Positions 24,588 to 32,475 of a DNA stretch of 61,438 nt are shown in pieces. The DNA comes from an uncultured Eubacteriales bacterium. Lineage in GTDB: Bacteria; Bacillota; Clostridia; Oscillospirales; Acutalibacteraceae. The notes beneath the pieces are model-generated. The model was not told the origin of the DNA and did no database searches. It saw nothing but the letters and a program-made list of their open reading frames with translations. The stretch covers positions 1 to 61,438 of the forward strand of contig CAKSHH010000014.1 in the NCBI GenBank assembly GCA_934456435.1, written 5' to 3'. The position numbers and the translations under genes were made by a program. The first letter of the stretch is position 1. Each line of letters opens with the position of its first letter.

Positions 24588-25484
24588 ATGAAACATTACG
24601 AGTCACTCATTATCGGCCATATCACAATGGATCACGACACCGACTATCTCGGCAACGAGACTCTCGCTATCGGCGGAGCGGTAATCTATTCATCGGCTTC
24701 GGCTTACGCGCTCGGCCATAAGGTTGCCGCGCTGACAAAGATCAACCCGGCGGACAGCGAAAGACTTACATATTTCACAATTCCGAAAGAGGACATTTAC
24801 TGCATTATGTCCGAGTCCTCATGCACAATGGATAACCAGTATTTCACCGCTGACAAGGAGCGCAGAAAGTGTATGTGCATCAGCGTAGGAACACCGTTCA
24901 CGATTGACGATATTCCTGAGGACGTTGAGGCCGATATCTATCATTTTGCAGGACTCCTTTACGGTGATTTCACAAACGAAATGATTATCGAAGCTTCAAA
25001 GCGCGGCAAGGTTGCCGTTGATGTACAGGCTCTTCTCCGCCATGTAAATCTTGAGGATCACACGATGTTCTTTGAGGACTGGAAGGAGAAGAAAGAGGTT
25101 CTTCCGTATATTGAATACCTCAAGACCGACGCGGCAGAGGCAGAGATTCTCACGGGACTTACCGACAGATACGAGGCGGCAAAGCTTCTCCACTCATGGG
25201 GAGCCAAAGAGGTCGTTATAACACACAACACCGAGGTTATTGCTTATGACGGCAAGGAGTTTTGCTCGGTTCCGATTCGCGCAAGAAATCTCAGCGGACG
25301 TACAGGACGCGGCGACACAACCTTTGCGGCGTATATGACCGAAAGACTCCACCACTCGATGAAAGACGCTTTACTCTATGCAACCGCAACCGTATCGAAC
25401 AAGATGGAGATTCCCGGACCCTACAAGGGAACAAGAGCGGATGTTGACAAATATATCGAAGAGTTTTATTCGGACGTAAAATAA
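24588..25484 (+). CDS. PfkB-family sugar/nucleoside kinase
   Basis: 298 aa with AAAGGAG upstream. The ribokinase/PfkB fold is shown by the N-terminal GHITMD and AIGGAVIYSSASAYALG motifs and the C-terminal NLSGRTGRGDTTFAAYM, which carries the catalytic-base Asp of the GxGD motif. It phosphorylates a sugar or similar alcohol with ATP. The substrate is not clear. Its place between a GT2 glycosyltransferase and an acyltransferase in the rml operon suggests a part in surface-sugar supply, but PfkB substrates are very diverse. Confidence 0.85.
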   Translation: MKHYESLIIGHITMDHDTDYLGNETLAIGGAVIYSSASAYALGHKVAALTKINPADSERLTYFTIPKEDIYCIMSESSCTMDNQYFTADKERRKCMCISVGTPFTIDDIPEDVEADIYHFAGLLYGDFTNEMIIEASKRGKVAVDVQALLRHVNLEDHTMFFEDWKEKKEVLPYIEYLKTDAAEAEILTGLTDRYEAAKLLHSWGAKEVVITHNTEVIAYDGKEFCSVPIRARNLSGRTGRGDTTFAAYMTERLHHSMKDALLYATATVSNKMEIPGPYKGTRADVDKYIEEFYSDVK

Positions 25485-25508
25485 AAGAACAATAAAAGGG
25501 AATAAAAA

Positions 25509-26540
25509 ATGGAAAAATTAAATTTAATAGACAGAAAAGAACGAATTTGGTTCTGGGACACCATTAAGTTTCTTATGATGCTTTTGGTTGTGGAGGGACA
25601 TTGCCTTGAAAGAATGATGTACTTCGGCAGGACGGATCTTATGCCGATGAATTTGTTTATCTATTCATTTCACATGCCGATGTTCATCTTCATATTCGGA
25701 ATCTTTTATAAGGAAAAGAACTCATTACGAAAATTCATTTCATTCCTTGTTTCGGGATATGTTTTGAAAGCTTTTTCGTATTTTTCGGCTTTGCTTATAA
25801 ACGGAAAAGCAACATTCACGCTTTTCTATGATCCGGGATTGACATGGTTTCTGTTTTCACTTGCCTGGTTTATTTTACTTGCCTGGCTGCTGAGAAAAAT
25901 TGATAAACGCATCGTTTTGGCGGTTGCTTTTGCTGTGTCACTTTTTACAGGATATTTTAAAGAAATCAATGATTTCCTGTGCCTTTCAAGGACGCTGGTA
26001 TTCTTCCCGTATTTTTGGCTCGGAACAATGATTGATAAGGACGTGCTCCTGACAAAGCTCAGAAAATATCGAAAATACCTCTGGGTGCCGGCAATGGCTG
26101 TGCTCTTGGGATGGTTTGCGGTATGCGTATTCCGATTCAACGATGTCAAAATTTTTGCTCATCTGTTTTCGGGCAAAAATCCTTTTTCGGAGGCGACTCA
26201 CGGAATGGGATGCCTTTACAGATTGGCAACAAGCGGAATAACGCTGTTGGTCTGCGCGGCAATACTGGTTGTTGTTCCCGAAAAAAAGATTCCGATCGTA
26301 TCATATCTTGGAAGAAACACGCTCAATGTTTATTTTTGGCAGTATACATTCATATATATCATATTCCGATTTGTCGATATGAAACAGCTCATTAAGACAA
26401 AGGAGGGTATATTGCTGGTCTTGATAATCGGACTTGCGCTGACATTCTTCCTGTCGCTTGATATATTTAATTTCCCATTGAAATATATCAACAAATTTAT
26501 AATGAATTTCAAACCTAAAAAAAGTGACCGGTCACAATGA
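25509..26540 (+). CDS. Acyltransferase family 3 membrane protein
   Basis: 343 aa with about ten membrane helices. The N-terminal RIWFWDTIKFLMMLLVVEGH has the Acyl_transf_3 layout, with the conserved His near residue 29, and FHMPMFIFIFGIFYK continues it. Such proteins O-acetylate or otherwise acylate sugars of surface polymers. It closes the plus-strand rml operon and ends in the arm of a bidirectional terminator. The gene is somewhat more AT-rich than the genes just before it, a common trait of variable surface-polysaccharide genes. Confidence 0.82.
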   Translation: MEKLNLIDRKERIWFWDTIKFLMMLLVVEGHCLERMMYFGRTDLMPMNLFIYSFHMPMFIFIFGIFYKEKNSLRKFISFLVSGYVLKAFSYFSALLINGKATFTLFYDPGLTWFLFSLAWFILLAWLLRKIDKRIVLAVAFAVSLFTGYFKEINDFLCLSRTLVFFPYFWLGTMIDKDVLLTKLRKYRKYLWVPAMAVLLGWFAVCVFRFNDVKIFAHLFSGKNPFSEATHGMGCLYRLATSGITLLVCAAILVVVPEKKIPIVSYLGRNTLNVYFWQYTFIYIIFRFVDMKQLIKTKEGILLVLIIGLALTFFLSLDIFNFPLKYINKFIMNFKPKKSDRSQ

Positions 26541-26556
26541 TCGGTCACTTGCTTTA
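26515..26556. terminator. Bidirectional terminator between convergent genes
   Basis: A 9-bp stem AAGTGACCG (26522-26530) with CGGTCACTT (26542-26550) and an 11-nt loop that contains the acyltransferase stop codon. The minus strand has a run of seven T directly after the stem (26517-26523 read in reverse). The plus strand has only GCTTT. Confidence 0.85.
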
Positions 26557-26566
26557 TAATCTTTTA

Positions 26567-27466
26567 TCAATATGTAAACGTTGCGTCGAGAGTGTACTTA
26601 CCTGAGCCTGAGCCCTCGACATTCACAATACCGTACTTTACCTTTGCGGCAAGCTGAAGGGGCATTGTATGATTAAGTGAAAGAATATTTCCGTCCTTGT
26701 CGATTTCTGCGGTGAGAACCGTTCCGACATAGTTGAACGAAGAAGATTTAACGGTTACATTGTTCTGAGCCGCAATTTCGGCAATGCCGGTGAGCGGAAG
26801 AGAAGCCTGTGTATTGTACTTAGGCGCGGTCTTGTAATCAACGGTTTCGCTGACAAGAGTTATTGTCACCTTGTAGCCGTTTTCGGTTGCTTCAACCTTG
26901 GCATCCTTTGCTCCGTCAGCTTCAAGAGCTGTGGGAACAAGGAATTTTTCAGCCTTAGCCGGTTCGGATTTGAAAGTCTCCGTTGCCTCCGTAGGAACCG
27001 CATACTTTTCAACGAGGGTGTTCGCAAGATCTCTGAACGCGGTCAACTTGTCAATCTTAACCTTAACATCGGTTTCCTTGTTGATCGTTACGTTTTCGCT
27101 CGCATAAGCCTTCTTGAGAGCATCGTTGTAGTACTTTATTGTTTCCTCTTTGTCATAGTCAACGGGAGTTTTCTCTTCGGGCTTGATTTCTGTCGGGTCA
27201 ATGAGACCGACGCTGATTCTGAGAATCTGAAGAGCATCGGCGGAGTTTATACTTCCGTCGCCGTTGACATCGGCTTTGTCAAGGTTGATTTTTTTCACCT
27301 CATTGCCGACGGTATAGTTGAGAAGAAGAAGCGCGTCGGATGAGTTTACGGCACCGTCGTCGTTGACATCGCCGTAGTACTCCGCAGCCAGAGAAAATGC
27401 GGAAGCCGAAGCGGCAATAGCTGCTGCCGCCGCAACGGAAATACCTGCCTTAATAAACCTGTTCAT
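26567..27466 (-). CDS. Secreted protein with N-terminal type I dockerin
   Basis: 299 aa from the ATG at 27464-27466, which has AGGAGG eight bases upstream; a TTG two codons earlier is also in frame. A signal peptide (about 1-28, ending SLAA) is followed directly by a two-repeat type I dockerin: GDVNDDGAVNSSDALLLLNY and ADVNGDGSINSADALQILRI. Both repeats have the Ca-binding Asp/Asn pattern and the helix. An alpha/beta domain with no recognised family follows (about 105-299). Dockerins usually sit at the C-terminus; here the module comes first, as in the neighbour at 27486, 19 bp upstream in the same operon. It is probably held on a cohesin-bearing partner outside the cell. Confidence 0.85.
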   Translation of the reverse strand: MNRFIKAGISVAAAAAIAASASAFSLAAEYYGDVNDDGAVNSSDALLLLNYTVGNEVKKINLDKADVNGDGSINSADALQILRISVGLIDPTEIKPEEKTPVDYDKEETIKYYNDALKKAYASENVTINKETDVKVKIDKLTAFRDLANTLVEKYAVPTEATETFKSEPAKAEKFLVPTALEADGAKDAKVEATENGYKVTITLVSETVDYKTAPKYNTQASLPLTGIAEIAAQNNVTVKSSSFNYVGTVLTAEIDKDGNILSLNHTMPLQLAAKVKYGIVNVEGSGSGKYTLDATFTY

Positions 27467-27485
27467 TATCAATTCCTCCTGTTTT

Positions 27486-28265
27486 TTAGTTGGGAAGCTC
27501 GACTTCTTTCATGCCGCTGAGGCTGAAATATGAGTTGTCGACGCCTGCTTTGAAGTCTGTGATTTCCTGGGTTGTTGTCTCACCGTCGGAGATGTCAACC
27601 ATCTTTACCCACTTGCCGTTGAGGAAGTAGTAATCGCTCTGTGAGCCGTCCTTCGCCTTGTAGGAATCGCAGATATAGGTTTTTCCGTTCTCTTGGACAA
27701 ACTTTGAACCTGCGAATGTCATACCGTCTGAGGTGGAGAAGTCGCCGAAATTGATGTTGCCGATTTCCGACGAATCAATCTTTGCGTAGACATGAAGAGC
27801 GGGGAATACCATGTAAGCCTGACCGTTGAGGATAAGCAGTCTTGTGGTTATTCCCTGAACGACCATGGATGTGCAGAAGTTGTTTCCGCTTACCATTATT
27901 GTAGCCGGGGTGACTGTACCGTCCATATCAACCTTTGTCGCAAGTGTGAACTTGCCTGTCTTGAGGATCGGGTCGATAATGTCGGCTTTGTTGTCGATTG
28001 ACGTGGGTCCGTTGTAGAAGCCTACCGAAGCTCTGAGAACGGCAAGGGCATCTGCCGAGTTGACGGTTCCGTTGCAGTCAATGTCTGCAAGACGCCGGTC
28101 GATCTCGGAGGTCAGACCTACCGAATATTTGAGGATCTGCAATGCGTCCATGGAGTTTGACTTGCCGTTGCCGTCAACGTCTCCGTAAACTCTTGCCGAA
28201 GCGGAAACCGCAGCAACGGAAGCTACCAAAACAAGAGCAAGTATAAGTGAAATTATCTTTTTCAT
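27486..28265 (-). CDS. Small secreted protein with N-terminal type I dockerin
   Basis: 259 aa. The signal peptide is MKKIISLILALVLVASVAAV and the following few residues to about 24. The dockerin follows at once (GDVDGNGKSNSMDALQILKY and ADIDCNGTVNSADALAVLRA). The rest (about 95-259) is beta-rich and has FTLATKVDMDGTVTPATIMV and LILNGQAYMVFPALHVYAKI. This pattern resembles outer-membrane-lipoprotein-carrier-like beta sheets but is not enough to name a family. It is the first gene of a two-gene operon with its own promoter at 28297-28325. Its binding partner would be a cohesin; no classical scaffoldin is in the window. Confidence 0.85.
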   Translation of the reverse strand: MKKIISLILALVLVASVAAVSASARVYGDVDGNGKSNSMDALQILKYSVGLTSEIDRRLADIDCNGTVNSADALAVLRASVGFYNGPTSIDNKADIIDPILKTGKFTLATKVDMDGTVTPATIMVSGNNFCTSMVVQGITTRLLILNGQAYMVFPALHVYAKIDSSEIGNINFGDFSTSDGMTFAGSKFVQENGKTYICDSYKAKDGSQSDYYFLNGKWVKMVDISDGETTTQEITDFKAGVDNSYFSLSGMKEVELPN

Positions 28266-28296
28266 ACAATCTTTCCTTTCTGTTTATGTACTTTTG

Positions 28297-28325
28297 ATTT
28301 TATCAGCATTTTATTAAATAATCAA
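28297..28325 (-). promoter_or_regulatory. Sigma-A promoter for the two N-terminal-dockerin genes
   Basis: On the minus strand, TTGATT (28320-28325), a 17-nt spacer and TAAAAT (28297-28302), followed by a short leader and the AAAGGAAAG ribosome site of the gene starting at 28265. Confidence 0.7.
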
Positions 28326-28360
28326 TAGTTTTTTATTAACAAATTACCGATTTCAACATT

Positions 28361-29524
28361 TTATTCATCAGTCGTTTTTATCTTTCGCGTTACAATCAGC
28401 GAAATCAGCATAATTGCATACAGTACAGCGGCATAAATCGGGAATATGCCGATTGAAAAACGCTGAGCGAGAAATCCGAGCATGGCAGGCATTGCAAGGA
28501 TACCGATGCACGCTGCCGCCATCTGCGAGCCCATTACCGCCTGAGAAAGCTTTGTTCCGAAACGCTTTGGAGTGAGGTGAACCATATTCGGATAGAGCGG
28601 ACCGTTGCCGAGTCCGATCATGAACAGTCCGAGCGCACACAAGATCGGCAGATACGGCTGTGCTACAAGAATGAGGGCAGGGAGTATAAGCAAAGCTCCG
28701 AGTGCAATTATTTTTTCGGGTTTCATCTTTGTTGAAAGCACACCCGAAAGAAATCTGCCCGTTGCCATACCTGCATAGTACAGGGTGACGAACAGAGCGG
28801 CTCGGTCGGCGGTGAATCCTCTTGAATTGACAAGGAATGAGCTTGACCATGTTCCGCTGACGTATTCGAGCGAGCATGAACCGAAGAAAACCAGCCATGT
28901 CGATTTAATTCCCGGTAATTTAATAAGCCGCGAAAATTTTACACTTTGATTTTTTTCATCCTCAGCCGTCTCTGCGGACGGAACCTTTGCCCAAAGCGGA
29001 AGAGAAAGAAAAGTAATAACTGCAATTACAAGCTGGATAATAAATGCCCAGCGGTAGCCGTCGCGCCACGAATGATTTTTCAGAGCAAATGACATCAGGT
29101 ATGGGCTCAGGGTAACGCCTATCCCGTAAAAGCAATGAAGAAAATTCATGTGGGACGCCTTGTAGTTTACCGCAACATAATTGTTCAGCCCTGAGTCGAT
29201 CGCTCCCGCGCCGAAGCCGAGCGGAAGAGCGCACAGACACATAGTGTATAAGTTCGGTGAAACCGAGAACCCGAAAAGACCGACAGCGGTAAGCGCTGTG
29301 CTCACCGCTGTGACTTTTGGCGTTGAAAATTTATTTATAAGCTTTGCACTTAACATACTCGATATGACCGTGCAGACCGTCATTGTGACCGTGACTGCGT
29401 TTGCCGCGGAGATGGGAAGCATAAAGTCCCTGTTGATTGATGGCCATGCCGCACCGAACAGCGAATCGGGAATGCCGAGCCCGATAAAGTCAATAAAGAT
29501 TATTACCAAAAGTAAGGTTGCCAT
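28361..29524 (-). CDS. MFS transporter
   Basis: 387 aa with about 12 hydrophobic helices. Loop 2-3 carries KLINKFSTPKVTA in place of a classical GxxxDRxGRR motif, and similar sequence (STKMKPEKIIALG) repeats after helix 8, as expected of the two-fold MFS layout. GLGIPDSLFGAAWPSI near the N-terminus resembles FucP/YfkF-type sugar porters and other MFS_1 proteins. It starts two bases after the stop of the phosphoesterase and has no strong ribosome site, so it is probably translated by coupling. The substrate is unknown. Confidence 0.85.
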   Translation of the reverse strand: MATLLLVIIFIDFIGLGIPDSLFGAAWPSINRDFMLPISAANAVTVTMTVCTVISSMLSAKLINKFSTPKVTAVSTALTAVGLFGFSVSPNLYTMCLCALPLGFGAGAIDSGLNNYVAVNYKASHMNFLHCFYGIGVTLSPYLMSFALKNHSWRDGYRWAFIIQLVIAVITFLSLPLWAKVPSAETAEDEKNQSVKFSRLIKLPGIKSTWLVFFGSCSLEYVSGTWSSSFLVNSRGFTADRAALFVTLYYAGMATGRFLSGVLSTKMKPEKIIALGALLILPALILVAQPYLPILCALGLFMIGLGNGPLYPNMVHLTPKRFGTKLSQAVMGSQMAAACIGILAMPAMLGFLAQRFSIGIFPIYAAVLYAIMLISLIVTRKIKTTDE

Positions 29525-29525
29525 T

Positions 29526-30833
29526 TTATTTTATTACGAAGCTTGTTGTAATTGCCTCGGACTGCACGCCCCATGCGGTTTCGGCAACTACCGACACATT
29601 GTATTCTCCCTTTTCAAACTTGCCGAGTCTGAGCTTTTCTCTTTTCTCAACGGTTGCCGAATAATATTTCGGAAGCACCCAATCGGATTTAACGACCTCT
29701 CCGTCGGAATCCGTTACGGTTACCTTGTAGAGGAAGATCGGTGCCGAATCGGTTGAATTTGCCGCGTCAAATCTGACGGTGGCGTTTCTTGCCGCCTTTG
29801 TTACCTTTATTGAAGCGCTCTCGGCGAAAACGGGAGCCGTGGATCTTGCCGCCTGTTTCTCCGGAGTGTATTCACGGTTTGCCGTGTCTGCGGGATTGGC
29901 GAGGATATATTCGCAGAGAACCTTCTCCTCAATGAGGTCAATACCTCTCAGACGCATATTGCTGTCCTTGTCAAGCTCTACGATCCAGAACTGCGCTTCA
30001 AGTCCGTTGCCGGTCGGGTGAACCTTGCGCTGATCCTCAACCGTGAGCTCCATATAAGCGAGAGCACCTGTGCCGACTGCCGTGAAGCTGCCCTGCCAAA
30101 CCGAACGCGGGTCGTTGAGCGGATAGTGGGAGTGACCCGAAAAGTCAACTACCTGTGGATACTGTTCGAGAATGTCGGTGAAATCGTCAATTCCCCAGCC
30201 GTCGAAATCAGAACTGCCGTAAACCGTGTTAAGAATGTGCTCGTGCTGTGAAACGAAGATTGGCTTGTTCGGGTCATCCTTAACAGCTTCGTCAAGCTGA
30301 GCCTTGAGCCAGATTCGCTGATCCTCGGTGTAGTTTACGCCCTCAACGTCGGAGGTGGAGATTCCGATGAAGTGGTAACCGTTCACTACCTTGTGGTAGT
30401 CCGTGTCCTTGTCCATAAGCTTTGAGAAATAAGCAACTGTCTGCTTCTTCATATTTCTGAAGTCATGGTTGTTGGCGATGATCGGCAAAAGCTCTGTGTC
30501 GCTATTTATGTATTTGTCCGCAACTGCTTTGAAGCCGCTGAACTGGTCGATGTTTCCGTCGTTTGTGATGTCGCCGTTGATAAGAAAAGCATCAAGGCTT
30601 TTGTATTCATCGTCGGCTTTTGCAATGGCATAAGCGAGCTTGGCAGTCTTTTCGATTCTGTAGCTGCCCTTTCCTGCGGCAGATTTCAGATGAGAATCGC
30701 TGCAAGCCACAAAACGGATCACGGGTGTAAATTCCGTTTCATCCTTTGGTGCCTTGACGAACACAAAGCAGCTTGTGATGCTCATAAGTACAGTTGCGAT
30801 AACAACTATAATGGCTGTAAGTTTTTCAATCAT
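29526..30833 (-). CDS. Lipoprotein metallophosphoesterase (calcineurin-like)
   Basis: 435 aa with GAGGAGG before the ATG at 30833. A signal sequence ends in ITSC (Cys about 22), a lipobox. The phosphoesterase motifs are in order: ACSDSHLKS, INGDITNDG, ANNHDF, SQHEH and SGHSHYP. These supply the two-metal site of calcineurin-like enzymes (DxH, GDxxD, GNHD-type, H, GHxH). A C-terminal beta-sandwich of about 90 residues (fibronectin/Ig-like) follows. It probably acts on a phosphoester outside the membrane. Its coupling to an MFS transporter suggests a scavenging or sugar-phosphate use role, which is an inference. Confidence 0.9.
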   Translation of the reverse strand: MIEKLTAIIVVIATVLMSITSCFVFVKAPKDETEFTPVIRFVACSDSHLKSAAGKGSYRIEKTAKLAYAIAKADDEYKSLDAFLINGDITNDGNIDQFSGFKAVADKYINSDTELLPIIANNHDFRNMKKQTVAYFSKLMDKDTDYHKVVNGYHFIGISTSDVEGVNYTEDQRIWLKAQLDEAVKDDPNKPIFVSQHEHILNTVYGSSDFDGWGIDDFTDILEQYPQVVDFSGHSHYPLNDPRSVWQGSFTAVGTGALAYMELTVEDQRKVHPTGNGLEAQFWIVELDKDSNMRLRGIDLIEEKVLCEYILANPADTANREYTPEKQAARSTAPVFAESASIKVTKAARNATVRFDAANSTDSAPIFLYKVTVTDSDGEVVKSDWVLPKYYSATVEKREKLRLGKFEKGEYNVSVVAETAWGVQSEAITTSFVIK

Positions 30834-30853
30834 GAATATTTCCTCCTCAAAAT

Positions 30854-32083
30854 TTATCTGAAGTCATAAATGTTGTCATTTTTGAATCTTCTGTTTTTGT
30901 ATTTACCCCTCGTGAAGTCGGGAATTTCAACAGTCGCTCCGCCGTTTTTAAGTGAAAGATCGCTCAGCGGAGTGATACTCATCCATGCGGCGGCGTCGTA
31001 AACGTCGATCGGCGGAAGCGTTCCGTTCTTGACGGAAACTATCCATGCTCTGATAACGTGCCAGTCCATTCCGCCGTGGCCTGCTTCAAGCATTTCCTTG
31101 GTGGTGTCCTGCCAAAGAGGGTGGTTATATTTCCTTGCGAATTTTTTTGCTTTGCCCCAAAACTTGTTTTGTGTCCACTCATTTTTACGGTACTGCTTCT
31201 TGTCGAGGTAAACGATGTCGCCGTCCTCCTGATAGAGTCCTTTCGTGCCTCTGACCGTGAAGCCGCGGCTGTAAAAACGGGGGAGACAGGTGTCAAGCGT
31301 CAGTTCGATAAGCTCGCCGCGCTCGGTTTTAATAAATGTTTTGACGATGTCCGCCTGTGCAAACTCCGTTGAGCCGAGCGAGGGCTTGAGATCTTTCTTC
31401 TGCTTCACATAGTCCTTGAGTCCCATTGCTTTACTGCACACGGAGGTCATTGAAACAAATCTGTTGCCGCGATTGATTTCAAGAATATTTGCAATCGGTC
31501 CGAGCTCATGAGTCGGATAGTTTTCGCAGTTTCTTGAGATGTAGTTGCGGAGTCTGTAATGGCGGTTCTTCTCGCCGTATGTGACCTCATCGCGCAGGTC
31601 GTGAGCATACTGACCCGAACAGAAAACAAGATCGCCGAGAACACCGTCGCGAACCATATTGTGAACCATCATTTCACGCTCGCCGTAACAGCAGTTTTCC
31701 ATCATCATTGTCCAAACGCCGGTCTCCTCGTATGTGTCAACAAGCTCCCAGCACTCGTCAAGAGTGTAAGCGCCGCCGACTTCCATTGCCGCAGGGATTC
31801 CTTTTTTCATCGCTTCAATCGCAATTTTGACGTGACATTCCCAGTCGGTTGCGATATAAACCGTGTCAATTCCCGGCATATTGAGAATGTCGTTGTAGTC
31901 GGTTGTACCCATCGGCGCCGGTCTGCCTTTTGAGACAATTTTTTTAATTGTATTCTCAACTCGGTCGGGGTATTTGTCACAGACGGCAAGCACATTGATG
32001 TCGTCCATTTTTATCATGACCTCAGCCATACTGCTTCCGCGGCAGCCGAGACCGATGATTCCTATGTTTACTGAATTTTTCAT
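30854..32083 (-). CDS. Gfo/Idh/MocA family oxidoreductase
   Basis: 409 aa from the ATG at 32081-32083, which has AGGAG seven to eight bases upstream. The frame runs further upstream to 32203, but that part includes the promoter. The Rossmann start is IGIIGLGCRGSSMAEVM. The usual EKP motif is replaced by MEVGGAYTLDECWELV, as in glycosidase-like members. MMENCCYG and THELGPIANIL also occur, and HGGMDWHVIRAWI near the end fits the family. Members oxidise or epimerise sugars with NAD(P), and some are retaining glycosidases of GH109 type. The THELGP and GHGGMD sequences point towards the GH109-like group. It may be first in a run with the phosphoesterase and transporter. Confidence 0.88.
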   Translation of the reverse strand: MKNSVNIGIIGLGCRGSSMAEVMIKMDDINVLAVCDKYPDRVENTIKKIVSKGRPAPMGTTDYNDILNMPGIDTVYIATDWECHVKIAIEAMKKGIPAAMEVGGAYTLDECWELVDTYEETGVWTMMMENCCYGEREMMVHNMVRDGVLGDLVFCSGQYAHDLRDEVTYGEKNRHYRLRNYISRNCENYPTHELGPIANILEINRGNRFVSMTSVCSKAMGLKDYVKQKKDLKPSLGSTEFAQADIVKTFIKTERGELIELTLDTCLPRFYSRGFTVRGTKGLYQEDGDIVYLDKKQYRKNEWTQNKFWGKAKKFARKYNHPLWQDTTKEMLEAGHGGMDWHVIRAWIVSVKNGTLPPIDVYDAAAWMSITPLSDLSLKNGGATVEIPDFTRGKYKNRRFKNDNIYDFR

Positions 32084-32138
32084 AATGCGCTCCTGTTGCT
32101 TAAATTCCTGTTTGAGTAACCGTCGGCTACTTGAGGCT

Positions 32139-32166
32139 ATTATATCATATTGACTGTGTTTTTCAA
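32139..32166 (-). promoter_or_regulatory. Sigma-A promoter for the Gfo/Idh/MocA gene
   Basis: On the minus strand, TTGAAA (32161-32166), a 16-nt spacer and TATAAT (32139-32144). The transcript would start near 32132, about 50 bases before the ATG at 32083. This rules out the longer in-frame start near 32203. Confidence 0.8.
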
Positions 32167-32356
32167 CCGTTATTTTTGATAAAATGTAACACATTTGGAG
32201 CATATATAAATGTATAGAGGATATACAAGCGGATTTTGCTTAAAATGCATTAAAAACGGCATAAACAGATGAAATAATTTGTATCCATTATTGTTTTTTA
32301 ATAAAAAAATTATGAAATTTTGTTCAATTTGCAAAGTTTAAATTTAGAAAAACCTA

Positions 32357-32385
32357 TTTACAAATTGCAACTTATCTGATAATAT
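32357..32385 (+). promoter_or_regulatory. Probable promoter of the 1191-aa dockerin protein
   Basis: TTTACA (32357-32362), a 17-nt spacer and TAATAT (32380-32385). This leaves a leader of about 85 bases with the CCGATT/AATCGG hairpin. The -35 box is part of the first of two CCTATTTACA repeats. Confidence 0.55.
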
Positions 32386-32475
32386 TATTATAAGCCAAAC
32401 TGGAATGGTGGATTTTGGCGACCCTATTTACAGTTTATCCGATTGTAAATCGGCAATTTAACGGAGGTGTTTTAG

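Larger units (their letters stand above)
32084..32475. other. 392-bp AT-rich intergenic region between divergent genes
   Basis: Holds the minus-strand promoter of the Gfo/Idh gene (32139-32166), the plus-strand promoter of the 1191-aa dockerin protein (32357-32385), two direct copies of CCTATTTACA (32353-32362 and 32423-32432) and a perfect hairpin CCGATT-GTA-AATCGG (32439-32453) in the leader. I see no gene in it. Confidence 0.7.
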
